Part shown: in pieces, positions 53,537 through 62,621 of the stretch
Position numbering within the stretch: position 1 is the stretch's first letter
How the letters are laid out: every line of letters begins with the position of its first letter
Source of the DNA: VMDJ01 sp038144195
GTDB taxonomy: Bacteria > Pseudomonadota > Gammaproteobacteria > Chromatiales > Chromatiaceae
Length of the DNA: 64,000 nucleotides
NCBI GenBank assembly: GCA_038144195.1
Contig: JAYQNH010000002.1
Span: 1,302,001 to 1,366,000 of the forward strand
Direction of reading: 5' to 3'
Notes under the pieces: model-generated
What the model was told of the DNA's origin: nothing
The model's input: only the letters and a program-made list of their open reading frames with translations
The model's database searches: none
Program-made: the position numbers and the translations under genes

Positions 53537-53905
53537 TTAGTGTTTGTACAGATAGTCCATGATGGAGTTGATCTCAGCATCAGAGATGATGTTGAAAGCA
53601 CCAAATGGAGGCATGAAAGAATTTGGATTCTTCGTTGTTGGATCGTAGATCTGATCAAACAGAGCTTTACGATCTGGGAAACGTGACTTTTCATAGTCAA
53701 TAAGTGGTGGACCACCGTTGCCAGCTTGGTTATCAGAACCATCAGGTGAAGGAATCATATGGCACGCCACACAGTTACCTTTTTTACGATCTGTAATTAG
53801 TTTGTAGCCCTCATCCGCAGCAAAAGCTGAAGACATCAAAGATGTACTAGCAATAACTGCAGCCAAAGATAGAGCGGCTTTTGCGTTCTTAGCGGTGTTC
53901 CGCAT
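53537..53905 (-). CDS. soxX: Sulfur oxidation c-type cytochrome SoxX
   Basis: Monohaem partner of SoxA. The haem site is NCVACHMIP, and the axial Met is probably in NSFMPPFGAF. Signal peptide LSLAAVIASTSLMSSAFA. ATG 53,905 is chosen because a perfect AGGAGG lies seven bases upstream. 122 aa. First gene of soxXYZA; soxB and soxCD are not in the window. Confidence 0.95.
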   Translation of the reverse strand: MRNTAKNAKAALSLAAVIASTSLMSSAFAADEGYKLITDRKKGNCVACHMIPSPDGSDNQAGNGGPPLIDYEKSRFPDRKALFDQIYDPTTKNPNSFMPPFGAFNIISDAEINSIMDYLYKH

Positions 53906-54150
53906 CGCATTTCCTCCTAAGCTCAATTGGGTGAATTTCTACGACTTCAACTTTATTAGTAATGTTCGAGTTAAGTGGCACCCGGAAGTGACAGTCTTAT
54001 TCGAATTCTTACACCCAGTGTTTTGGGTAGTGTGTAGATATTAATGATTCGTTGGCAGTAAGCAAGTGATAACAAGGGATTTTTTTAGCTATATCCATAC
54101 TTTAGGAAGTGCTTATAAATACATTCCCACAGGTCATCGTTGAGCTTTTG

Positions 54151-55605
54151 TTAACGAATTTGATCATCCAGCGCGCGCTTTTCCGCCTTGAACACTTTTC
54201 GTCGTGAATCGATCAGTGCGTTCTCATAAAAAGATAACCGCGGTTGATTCATGGCTATATCTAACTGAGCGATCGCCTCCTCGAGCTGCCCATTGAGGTA
54301 GAAGGCCTCAGCTTTGTAGCGATGTGCGGTAACCACTTGGTCAGACTCGCCATAAGCGCGGGATAAAAGGCTAAATAATGAGGGGGTTTTTACCTCAAGC
54401 TCGACCAGGCGTTCGATGCTGTCGATGACCTCATTCCAACGTTGTAACTTCATGGCTATGTCAGAACGCACGGTGTTCAGCGCAATGTTCAGAGGTTTTT
54501 GTTGCAGCGCAGCATCAAGACGAGCAAAAGCAGTTGTTGGATCGCCAAGCTGAGCATCCAGTTGGCTGAGCGTGATAACAAAGTCGATAGTGTCGGGATG
54601 TTTCTTAAAGAGGCCACGCAAAAGGGTTTGTGCTTCTTTGTAGCGTTTGAGCTTAAGTAGGGTAAGCGCTTGTTCATAGAGCTTGGCATCTCGTAGGCGA
54701 AGGCGACCATCTTCGAGTTGACCTTTCAGTGCAACGAGATGTTGTTCATGATTGATGGCTGCATCGACGCGTAAGCGTGATTTCACTAAGTGATAACGCA
54801 AGCTGTCTTCGTTTTGGATGTAGGGGTAACGGCTCGCCAAATCGATCGACTCTGCCGTTCGATTGGTGCTTACCGGGTGAGTCATTAAGAATTCCGGCAA
54901 CTTGCTGTCGTAAACCCGATTCGCTTTGCCCATGCGCGAAAAGAATGCAGGCATCGCATTGGGTGAGAAGCCGGATTCAGCTAAGACATCAATACCCACG
55001 CGATCAGCTTCTTGTTCGTTGGCGCGAGTGAAGTTAATTTGTTCTTGAAGGATGGCGGCTTTTCCACCAGCTGCAGCGGCAACCCCTGCGTCACCGCCAA
55101 CGGCTACGCCTAATGCTATCGCTGCGATCAGCACAGCTGCGTTGGGGATCGCCATGTTTTGGGCGGTTTCCCATGCGCGAAAAAGGTGTTGCTGGCTGAC
55201 GTGAGCTATCTCGTGTGCAACAACGGCGGCTAGTTCACTTTCGGTTTCGCTGGTGGCGATTAAGCCGGTGTAAACACCAATATGACCTGCCGGTCCAGCA
55301 AACGCATTGATCTGCGGGTTATCAATAAGGAAAAAGTGAAAGTCCTGTCCCGAGGCATCACTATTTTTAACTAAGCGTTGGCCAAGTTCTTGAATGTAGT
55401 CACTGAGGATAAGGTCGGTGAGTACCGCTTGATTACGCCGTACGCTACGCATGAACGCTTGTCCAAGCTGGCGTTCTTGCTTGGGCGTCATTATACGGTT
55501 GGCACTATTCCCCAGTTCAGGCAGCTCGATATTCAATGCATAGCTTGGTGTGCTAACTAAGCTCATGATGTAAAGAGTGATGAGTGCTTTTTTGAAGAAT
55601 GTCAT
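54151..55605 (-). CDS. bepA: BepA/YfgC-type periplasmic M48 metallopeptidase with TPRs
   Basis: Periplasmic chaperone-protease for outer-membrane protein assembly. ATG 55,605 begins MTFFKKALITLYIMSLVSTP, a signal peptide. The zinc site is VVAHEIAHVSQQH with EQEADRVG downstream, and FLMTHPVSTNRTAESI follows. The C-terminal TPR region spans about 300-484 (LLKLKRYKEAQTLLRGLFKKHP, LDAQLGDPTTAFARLDAAL). As sequenced the frame is also open into the VWA gene upstream; that fusion is judged an error. Confidence 0.92.
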   Translation of the reverse strand: MTFFKKALITLYIMSLVSTPSYALNIELPELGNSANRIMTPKQERQLGQAFMRSVRRNQAVLTDLILSDYIQELGQRLVKNSDASGQDFHFFLIDNPQINAFAGPAGHIGVYTGLIATSETESELAAVVAHEIAHVSQQHLFRAWETAQNMAIPNAAVLIAAIALGVAVGGDAGVAAAAGGKAAILQEQINFTRANEQEADRVGIDVLAESGFSPNAMPAFFSRMGKANRVYDSKLPEFLMTHPVSTNRTAESIDLASRYPYIQNEDSLRYHLVKSRLRVDAAINHEQHLVALKGQLEDGRLRLRDAKLYEQALTLLKLKRYKEAQTLLRGLFKKHPDTIDFVITLSQLDAQLGDPTTAFARLDAALQQKPLNIALNTVRSDIAMKLQRWNEVIDSIERLVELEVKTPSLFSLLSRAYGESDQVVTAHRYKAEAFYLNGQLEEAIAQLDIAMNQPRLSFYENALIDSRRKVFKAEKRALDDQIR

Positions 55606-55631
55606 ACGGGTTAGGTTACCCGTTAGCGGGC

Positions 55632-56976
55632 TTAGTTGAGTTGAATGCGTTGACCCCATGGGGTCTTTCTCTTTCCCTTTGACGAGCCAGATCACCGGAA
55701 AGTTCGGCTCAACTTCAGGAAAAGTGCCTTCTGCATCAGTGAAGTAAACCATTAATGCCGGATTGATGCCGTGTTTATTTAAATGATCAAACACGGGGCG
55801 AAAGTCAGTACCACCACCGCCGGTAATTTGTGACGGGCATTCAAACTCTTCCCAAGGCTCAAAGGTCCACGGGCAGTTATCCGCTAAGGCAGAATCACAG
55901 GCGTATAGATTGATGCGAGCGCGCATCTGGCCTTTGAGTGCATCGATCTCGGATAAAAATTCATTGATCTCGTTCGCTTTGATTGAGCCACTGGTATCAA
56001 TGGCAACTGTGATATCGATCTGAGCACTTTTTAATGACGGCAGAATCGCATCACCTTCACGACGAGAAGGGCGCATGTAGCTGAAGTCATCACGCGCAAT
56101 CGCTGTCATATACCGTGCTAACAACATGCGCCATGGCAGTTGCGGTTGTAACAAGTGATCAATGATGCGCGCCATGGTCCCGCCGAGCTTGCCAGCTTGC
56201 ATGGCCTGTTGAGCGGCTCCGGCCAGTCGTTGTTGCCATTGCACATCGAGGGTGTCGCGTTCTTCGGGTGTTAACGGTGGGGGTGCCGGATCACCTTGAT
56301 CGCTTTCGTTTTCGGGTTCCGTCTGAGTGTCGGGTTCGCCCATATCTGCTTGAGGAGCATTGTCGGATTTTTTGCCGGACTCACCTTGCTCGCTATGTTG
56401 CTTGGGTAGTCCGCCTTTACCCTCTTGCTCATCAGAAGGGGATTGTTCTTGCTGACGCTGCTCTTTTAGTTGCTGCTCAGCATCTTCAGGTGACTTGCCT
56501 TGCTGACCACCACCGCCCTCGTTTTCTTTATCGTAAAGATGTTGATCTAGCGTTTCGGTTTGATCGTTGTCATCCAGTAAAGGATAGATCTCTTCAGCGG
56601 TCATGCCGAGATACAGCGGCATGATGTTGGCATTCGGTGGTGGCTTTAGTCCGTCATCAATCAACAAAGGATTGATCGCATAGTCGCACGCAAGATCCCA
56701 GCGGTGTTTAACGCGATGCTTGCGTCGAGCGAAATGCGAAAGCGCGCAATGCAGGGCTTCATGGGCCAACATGAATTGTGTTTGTTCAACTGACAGGCTT
56801 TCGATGTATTCCGGGTTGTAATAAAACTTACGCGCATCGGTAGCAGTTGTCGGGCACCACTGGTCATTTGCAGCAACCATAGGTAAGCGCAAAACCAGCG
56901 CACCCAAAAACGGCTTATCAAGAATGAGCTTGGTGCGCGCAGCGGTTAGTTTTGTTTCGATCTTTTGCAGATCCAT
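55632..56976 (-). CDS. VWA-like/DUF2201 putative metallopeptidase (stop masked by frameshift)
   Basis: Partner of the MoxR ATPase just upstream. The N-terminal domain has an HExxH-type site (MLAHEALHCALSHFARR). A long acidic, Gln/Glu/Ser-rich linker follows at about 135-235. The C-terminal VWA-like domain has VAIDTSGSIKANEI (MIDAS DxSxS), ITGGGGTDFRPVFD and VYFTDAEGTFPEV. Near 55,656 one fewer C changes the tail to PWGQRIQLN and a stop at 55,632-55,634. That is the normal ending of this family, so the apparent 941-aa fusion with BepA is unlikely. Confidence 0.88.
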
Positions 56977-56982
56977 CGCGAC

Positions 56983-58026
56983 TTACTCGTACAACATCAC
57001 ATCGGCAATCGCGTTAGCCCAATCAGCAAACTGTGGCACTGAAAAGAGCGTTTCACCAATCGCACGATGTAAATCCGAGACCAACATAACGCCCATTTCA
57101 CGTTGCGGGAAGGTGTTGGCGTAATCAAGGATATTGCCAATCACAGTATTCGCTTTATCAGTATCTGCTGCGCGAATCGCTCGACCCACTAAAGCTGCCG
57201 CAACAGCATATTGCAGATCAATTTCATCCGGTACAGGCGTTGGTTCGCCCGCAACAATGGCATCGAGATCTGGCATCTTGTCGAGACTATTCACAAATGC
57301 AGTCAGCTCAATGCCGGCTGCTGGTCCGACACAAGCTTGCAAGGTGCCTTGTAAAAGCTCAGCGCTATTACCGAACTTTTTCAGTGCGCGATGAGCAAAC
57401 TCCCATGAGCGAGGCGAGGGGAAGGCAACCGGGTTATGCGCTGGATCAAAATCAAACAACAGCTCTGGACGGAATCGAAGGAAACCGATCACGCGCTCAT
57501 CAATCTCGTGTTTGTAAGCCCAAGCGACCCAGTCATCTAGATGAGCTTCTAGTTCAAAGTGAGAGAAGCGATTCGCCAGTGGTGCAGGCATGGTGTAGGT
57601 CACGCCGCGGTCGCCTTGACGGTTGCCAGCAGCAAAAATTGCCCAACCTTCAGGGACTTCGTATTCACCCAAGCGGCGATCGAGTATCAATTGATATGCA
57701 GCAGCTGAAACACTTGGCGGTGCTGAGGTGATTTCATCGAGAAACAGAATGCCTCGCTCGCCGTGACGTGCTGCGTTCGGAAGGATGGCAGGGATTGCCC
57801 ATTCAACATTCTCGTCATTGCGAAAGGGTATGCCTCGCAGATCGCTCGGTTCCATCTGCGACAGGCGGATGTCGATGACCGAAACGTCGTGCTGATCAGC
57901 GGTCTGACGAATCATGTCGGATTTACCAACCCCTGGAGGTCCCCAGATCATTACAGGGGTGTGAACACCGTCGAGCGTACTGCTGAATTCGCGTTCGAGA
58001 ATGGTCATTAATTGGGCTGGGCGCAT
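56983..58026 (-). CDS. MoxR-family AAA+ ATPase
   Basis: Chaperone-like ATPase that usually works with a VWA protein; here the VWA/DUF2201 gene starts six bases after its stop. 347 aa. Walker A is WGPPGVGKSDM, Walker B is ILFLDEITSA, sensor 1 is FAAGNRQGDRG, and SPRSWEFAHRAL lies in the lid. The substrate of the pair is unknown; in other bacteria MoxR-VWA pairs mature metal enzymes or act in stress. Confidence 0.9.
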   Translation of the reverse strand: MRPAQLMTILEREFSSTLDGVHTPVMIWGPPGVGKSDMIRQTADQHDVSVIDIRLSQMEPSDLRGIPFRNDENVEWAIPAILPNAARHGERGILFLDEITSAPPSVSAAAYQLILDRRLGEYEVPEGWAIFAAGNRQGDRGVTYTMPAPLANRFSHFELEAHLDDWVAWAYKHEIDERVIGFLRFRPELLFDFDPAHNPVAFPSPRSWEFAHRALKKFGNSAELLQGTLQACVGPAAGIELTAFVNSLDKMPDLDAIVAGEPTPVPDEIDLQYAVAAALVGRAIRAADTDKANTVIGNILDYANTFPQREMGVMLVSDLHRAIGETLFSVPQFADWANAIADVMLYE

Positions 58027-58150
58027 ACGATCTCCGCCAGTTGGGTAAGATTTTTCGAATTATTTTGCTGAAGAATGGGCAATAAGCCTGTAAACATCAA
58101 CCGTTCTGACGTGTGGAAAATTCCCGAGCATTAATGAGACAAATTCTTGC

Positions 58151-58180
58151 TTGTCATTAGTGAGTAAATAAGGGTATTCT
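58151..58180 (+). promoter_or_regulatory. Candidate promoter of the 64-aa protein gene
   Basis: TTGTCA (58,151-58,156) and TATTCT (58,175-58,180) are 18 bp apart and about 130 bp before the start codon, implying a long leader. Confidence 0.5.
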
Positions 58181-58202
58181 AATGCCCCGTTTCGGAGCCT
58201 CC

Positions 58203-58313
58203 CCTTGTGTCGCTCTCGATAGCGCCAAGGTTGTTAGTGCAATCAGGCCGAACGGCAAAATTTACATCACCGACCCATAAGGGCGGCAGAAACGATTAAT
58301 TTCGGAGACTTTT
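58203..58313 (+). promoter_or_regulatory. Structured 5' leader
   Basis: The leader can fold into a two-part stem (CCTTG/CAAGG enclosing CGCT/AGCG, 58,203-58,230), followed by GCCG/CGGC (58,247-58,256) and CCC/GGG near 58,274. A good ribosome site (CGGAG) ends it. It may regulate or stabilise the short mRNA; no known riboswitch was recognised. Confidence 0.45.
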
Positions 58314-58508
58314 ATGAACCAGTTCTACTACGACGCAGTAACCAAGATGGAAGAGATGGGCTGTGATGAAGAGTACATTCAGGGCTGGCAGGCTGGTTGT
58401 CTGCAAAACCCAATGCGTGAAGAGCAGCGCGTAAACGAAGCTTACGAGGCAGGCTACGCAGATGGTGAAGAGAAGAGCACCGATAACTTTGGTAACTGGG
58501 CGAAGTAA
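58314..58508 (+). CDS. Small conserved acidic protein, 64 aa
   Basis: An acidic protein with two similar modules, YIQGWQAGCLQNP and AYEAGYADGEEKS. The G-(W/Y)-x-x-G spacing recalls ribosome modulation factor, but the order and the acidic charge differ, so I do not assign that function. It has its own promoter, long structured leader, good ribosome site and strong terminator, i.e. a highly expressed single-gene unit. Confidence 0.8.
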   Translation: MNQFYYDAVTKMEEMGCDEEYIQGWQAGCLQNPMREEQRVNEAYEAGYADGEEKSTDNFGNWAK

Positions 58509-58523
58509 TTTTCCCTTACCAAT

Positions 58524-58553
58524 AAAAAAGCGGGTCATTGACCCGCTTTTTTT
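58524..58553. terminator. Bidirectional terminator
   Basis: GCGGGTC and GACCCGC with an ATT loop, an A6 run before and a T7 run after. It serves the 64-aa gene and the convergent small gene. Confidence 0.92.
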
Positions 58554-58571
58554 ATGCCTGATAATCCGTGT

Positions 58572-58757
58572 TTATTCGTACAGATTCATCATCGCACGAA
58601 CCAATTCCTTGTTAACTTCAACACCATCTTTATCCATCACCTGATCAATAACCCAACGATTCTCTTGTGAGGCTCCCATCACTTGCTGGATCTCAAACCC
58701 TAAGCAACGCAGGAATGGGTAAGAAGGGCCGTCATCGGTGTAATTGAAATCGGTATA
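58572..58757 (-). CDS. Small protein, about 60 aa, start codon apparently lost
   Basis: A clear coding frame with no usable start codon as sequenced. It reads TDFNYTDDGPSYPFLRCLG, then FEIQQVMGASQENRWVIDQV, and ends VRAMMNLYE. It begins right after the stop of the upstream hypothetical gene. The bases AATATACC would be AATATGACC with one added G, giving MTDFNYTDDG, so a deletion in the start codon is likely. Family and function unknown; probably co-transcribed with the upstream hypothetical. Confidence 0.65.
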   Translation of the reverse strand, partial: YTDFNYTDDGPSYPFLRCLGFEIQQVMGASQENRWVIDQVMDKDGVEVNKELVRAMMNLYE

Positions 58758-58760
58758 TTA

Positions 58761-59132
58761 CTAGCCGCGCTTGTTCATTTTTTCAATAAATGGCATTACA
58801 TAATCACCAGGACCAAGTATGTCAGAGCAATTGTCTTGCAGGTGTCCAGCTAAGTGCTTAGCGAGGGTGATAACGAGTTTGCGACGTAGATCATCTGGCA
58901 TCTCAAAACGTAAGTGCGCTAAACGATCAACAATTTGTAGTTGGAAAATTAAATATTCAACGATGACATCCATACGTTGCTTGTCAGAGTCATAGATGTA
59001 ATCTTCGCCGTGCAGATTGATAGCTTTGTCTTTTGCGATACGCCAACTGATAAAAGCTAACGCGCTTGCGATCTCGTCAACAGAGCGTTCTGCGCCATCA
59101 TCATGCCATCGGCTTTTGATTCGAAGTGCCAT
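58761..59132 (-). CDS. Conserved hypothetical protein, 123 aa
   Basis: Soluble, helix-rich. ATG 59,132 has a GAGGTAAC ribosome site upstream. Begins MALRIKSRWHDDGAERSVDE; the rest (SALAFISWRIAKDKAINL, DVIVEYLIFQLQIVDRLAHL, GPGDYVMPFIEKMNKRG) contains long amphipathic helices. I have no function for it. The two tandem stops TAG TAA separate it from the small gene that follows. Confidence 0.78.
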   Translation of the reverse strand: MALRIKSRWHDDGAERSVDEIASALAFISWRIAKDKAINLHGEDYIYDSDKQRMDVIVEYLIFQLQIVDRLAHLRFEMPDDLRRKLVITLAKHLAGHLQDNCSDILGPGDYVMPFIEKMNKRG

Positions 59133-59205
59133 AGTTACCTCAAGATGTCTTAACAATGATTATCGCCGATCTGAGATCTGACCATCCTCACGTTCTATCC
59201 CGTTT

Positions 59206-60246
59206 TTATTTTCGAAGTGCGGCAAAGTCCAACATGCGTTGAATTGAATGCACGGCTTGTTCCCGGACGGATGACTCGATAAAAATTTCACCGCTGCGTT
59301 GTTGCAAGGTTGTTTCAAGGTTCTGCAATGCATTCATTGCCATCCAAGGGCAGTGAGCACAGCTTTCGCAGGTTGCACCTTCACCAGCGGTGGGCGCGGA
59401 GATCAGTTTTTTGTGCGGAGCACGCTGTTGCATCTTCCAGAAAATGCCATCGTCTGTGGCAACAATGAATTCATCTTGTGGCATATCACGTACAGCGTTA
59501 ATCAATGCTGTTGTAGAGCCGACAAGGTCAGCTTGATTGATGATGTCATCCGGTGATTCAGGGTGCACTAGAACAGCAGCCTCGGGATGCAGTTTTCTTA
59601 AACGCTCTAAAGCAAACCCTTTGAATTCTTCATGAACGACGCAGCTGCCATTCCAAAACAGCATGTCTGCACCCGTCATTTTTTGCACATAAGCACCGAG
59701 GTGTTTGTCCGGTGCCCACAAAATCTTTTTGCCTTGTGCATGCAGGTGCTTAACGACATCGAGTGCGATACCTGATGTCACCATCCAATCCGCACGTGCT
59801 TTTACTGCAGCACTTGTATTGGCATAAACGACCACCGTGCGATCAGGGTGTTGATCACAAAAGGCGGAAAATTGATCAATCGGGCAGCTTTCATCTAGAG
59901 AGCAGGTTGCCTCCAGGTCTGGCATCAAAATAGTTTTCTCTGGATTGAGAATCTTTGCGGTTTCACCCATGAAGCGCACACCGCAGACCAATAATGTTTG
60001 CGCCTTGGATTGTGAACCAAAGCGAGCCATCTCTAGAGAGTCGGCAACACAGCCGCCAGTTTCTTCAGCTAAGGCCTGAAGGTCAGCATCCACATAATAA
60101 TGAGCGACAAGCGTGGCATTTTGCTCTCGCATTAAGGTTTTGATGCGATCTTTCAGTGCTTCTTTTTCAGGCGCAGAAAGGGATGGCCAAACAGGATGCG
60201 CTGGCACATGAATTTCGGGCACGTTGGGTGCTGCTGACGTGTTCAA
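59206..60246 (-). CDS. nadA: Quinolinate synthase NadA
   Basis: 4Fe-4S enzyme that condenses iminoaspartate with dihydroxyacetone phosphate in NAD synthesis. 346 aa. AHYYVDADLQALAEETGG, CGVRFMGETAKIL, YANTSAAVKA and HPESPDD are family landmarks. Cluster cysteines lie in ATCSLDESCP, in WNGSCVVHE and in the C-terminal CESCAHCPWMAMN. Confidence 0.96.
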   Translation of the reverse strand: MNTSAAPNVPEIHVPAHPVWPSLSAPEKEALKDRIKTLMREQNATLVAHYYVDADLQALAEETGGCVADSLEMARFGSQSKAQTLLVCGVRFMGETAKILNPEKTILMPDLEATCSLDESCPIDQFSAFCDQHPDRTVVVYANTSAAVKARADWMVTSGIALDVVKHLHAQGKKILWAPDKHLGAYVQKMTGADMLFWNGSCVVHEEFKGFALERLRKLHPEAAVLVHPESPDDIINQADLVGSTTALINAVRDMPQDEFIVATDDGIFWKMQQRAPHKKLISAPTAGEGATCESCAHCPWMAMNALQNLETTLQQRSGEIFIESSVREQAVHSIQRMLDFAALRK

Positions 60247-60264
60247 TGAATTTCTCAGTTTACT

Positions 60265-61155
60265 TTACGAGTCTGTGGCGATCGGCCAGAGCCATGCAGC
60301 TCCTCTGACGCCACTCGAATCGCCATGAACTGGCGGTTTTAGTTGTGTTTTCAGTGTATCTGAAAAGACATAACGCGGCAGACGGCGAGGCACTTCATTA
60401 TAAAGGGTTTCTACATTCGATAAGCCGCCGCCAAGCACTATCACTTCGGGGTCGACGATATTAATGACCTGAGCAAGACAGCGCGCCATGCGATCGTAGT
60501 AACGATCGAGCGTTGCAAGGGCTTCTTTTTCACCTTGCATAGCTAGCCGAGTGATTTCTTCAGCTTGAAGTTCGCTGCCATTGTCGCGTTCAAGTCCGGG
60601 GCCGGATAGCCAGGTTTCAACGCAACCCAGTTTGCCGCAATAACACTGGGGGCCAGGCAATTCATTTTCTTGGGGCCAAGGTAGCGGATTGTGTCCCCAT
60701 TCGCCGGCAATGGCGTTCGGTCCTTGAATTAATTGCTTGCGGATCACTAGTCCGCCACCAGTGCCTGTACCAACGATCACGCCAAAAACGGAGCTGGCGT
60801 CTTTACCGGCACCATCGCTGGCTTCAGAAAGCGCGAAACAGTCAGCATCATTTGCCACTCGCACTGGTCGCTGCAGTAATTCTTCTAAGTCGTGTTGCAA
60901 TGGCTGTCCGTTCAGACAGGTGGAGTTGGCGTTTCTCATCAGGCCTGTGTCGGGTGATGGGGCGCCTGGCGTACCAATACCAATGGGAAGCTGTTTATTA
61001 TCAGTGAGTTGATCGATCAGCGATCGAATGTGCTGCAGAGTTTGTGAGTAGTCACCTTGTGGTGTGTCGACGCGATGGCGCTGCAAAATGCTCCCCGAAT
61101 CGGCCAGCAAAATACCTTCAATTTTTGTTCCACCAAGATCGATTCCGATGCGCAT
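60265..61155 (-). CDS. ROK-family sugar kinase (fructokinase-like)
   Basis: Phosphorylates a hexose in the cytoplasm. The phosphate-binding loop is GIDLGGTKIEG. The ROK zinc motif is CYCGKLGCVETWLSGPG. The sugar site includes NDADCFALSEA and GEWGHNPLPWP. 296 aa; the pattern is closest to Mak/NagK-type kinases. Exact sugar not decidable. 18 bp before nadA, same strand, so possibly one transcript. Confidence 0.88.
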   Translation of the reverse strand: MRIGIDLGGTKIEGILLADSGSILQRHRVDTPQGDYSQTLQHIRSLIDQLTDNKQLPIGIGTPGAPSPDTGLMRNANSTCLNGQPLQHDLEELLQRPVRVANDADCFALSEASDGAGKDASSVFGVIVGTGTGGGLVIRKQLIQGPNAIAGEWGHNPLPWPQENELPGPQCYCGKLGCVETWLSGPGLERDNGSELQAEEITRLAMQGEKEALATLDRYYDRMARCLAQVINIVDPEVIVLGGGLSNVETLYNEVPRRLPRYVFSDTLKTQLKPPVHGDSSGVRGAAWLWPIATDS

Positions 61156-61428
61156 TTTTTTACTCTATAAAAATCGTTTTAATTTCAATCAGCTAAGCCG
61201 CTTATCTTGAATAAAAGTCAAGATTCCACCCCGAAAGAGGTAACTCATAAGGGTTTTCTCAATTGCAATAACAGCCTCTATTGAAGGATAATCGCGTGCT
61301 AATTAGAACCTAGCAAGCACTTGGTTAAGTCGATTCAAAAAGGGATCTATTAACCTTTTGTTTTCAATAATAAAAGCGGTTTTTGGCGACGGGGAAAGTC
61401 AGAAATCGCAGAAATTAGGAAGAAACAG

Positions 61429-62592
61429 ATGCGTCGTATTTTGTTGTCTGCAGCTTTGGCTGCTTTTTCGTCACTGGCAGCCGCTCAAAATCCAATTCCA
61501 GCGTCAGACGACATCTTTGTAGTTGAGGCATCGACCGAACGTCCTACCATTGCGGTTGGCGGCACTGTTGTACCTTTCCGTGAAGTGACTTTTGCAGCGC
61601 AATTGCCGGGTCGTATCAAAACGATCTCTGCTATTGAAGGTGATGCCTTTGAAGCCGGTAAGGTGCTAATCGAACTGGATGAGGCAGAGCTACTAGCGAA
61701 TCGTTCTGCGGCGGTTGCAGCCTTAAATGCAGCAGAAGCTGACATGCGTAATGCTGGCGTGCAATACAACCGTGAGTTGTGGTCACCACAGGGTAAGGCT
61801 TCACCGGGCGGTATGGGTATCCCGAATTTATTCGACCAAGTCTTCACGCGTCCGATGGAGGATTTCGTTGGTGGACGTGACCGTGATGCAGAGCGCAGTG
61901 CGGATCTTTACGCATCGACAACCCGTATCGAGCAAGCACGTAGCCAGATCATGCGTGCGCAATCAGAAATTCAAGCCATTGATGCCAAATTGCGTGATGC
62001 AAAATCGATTGCACCTTTTGATGGTGTGATCATGCAGAGAATGGTTGAAGAGGGTGACACTATTCAGCCGGGCCAGCCGATGCTGACCTTCTCAGATGTT
62101 ACTTGGCTTCAGGTTGAAGTCGATGTGCCAGCACGTCTTGCACAAGGTTTGCAGGCAATGATGATCTTGAAGCAATCAGCATCGTTCGATGATCATCCTG
62201 AAGCGGTGGATGTGCGTGTTGCACAAATCTTCCCAATGGCTGACATGCAGCGTCACACCATTAAAGTTAAGTTTGATATTCCACAGGGTGTTTCAAAGCC
62301 TGGTATGTATGCCAAGGTGTTGATTCCTGATGTGACCGCAGCATCGTCAATGAGTCAGATGCCAGCGATTCCAAGCACTGCGATTCGTTATCGTGGCAAC
62401 CTACCTATCGTTTATGTGAAGAACATGGATGGTTATCCAGAGTTGCGTATGGTTCGCGAAGGCAAGCACTTGGGTAATGGTCTAACCACAATCCTTTCGG
62501 GCATTGCGGAAGGCGATATGGTTTTTGCCAATCCAGGCCCTGATATGTTGAGCCGCCCTCAGCGCACAAACGTTCAAGAAGAAAAACAATAA
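61429..62592 (+). CDS. RND efflux periplasmic adaptor (membrane fusion protein)
   Basis: Links an inner-membrane RND pump to an outer-membrane channel. Signal peptide ILLSAALAAFSSLAAAQ. The lipoyl halves are GRIKTISAIEGDAFEAG and APFDGVIMQRMVEEGDTIQPG; a coiled-coil hairpin lies between (about 90-190) with an unusual Gly/Pro-rich insert (SPGGMGIPNLFDQVFTRP). Beta-barrel and membrane-proximal domains follow. 387 aa. AGGAAG precedes the ATG. Followed 29 bp later by the pump gene. Confidence 0.92.
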   Translation: MRRILLSAALAAFSSLAAAQNPIPASDDIFVVEASTERPTIAVGGTVVPFREVTFAAQLPGRIKTISAIEGDAFEAGKVLIELDEAELLANRSAAVAALNAAEADMRNAGVQYNRELWSPQGKASPGGMGIPNLFDQVFTRPMEDFVGGRDRDAERSADLYASTTRIEQARSQIMRAQSEIQAIDAKLRDAKSIAPFDGVIMQRMVEEGDTIQPGQPMLTFSDVTWLQVEVDVPARLAQGLQAMMILKQSASFDDHPEAVDVRVAQIFPMADMQRHTIKVKFDIPQGVSKPGMYAKVLIPDVTAASSMSQMPAIPSTAIRYRGNLPIVYVKNMDGYPELRMVREGKHLGNGLTTILSGIAEGDMVFANPGPDMLSRPQRTNVQEEKQ

Positions 62593-62621
62593 AAGCCGGC
62601 TGAGCTAGCAGGTAAGTTTGC

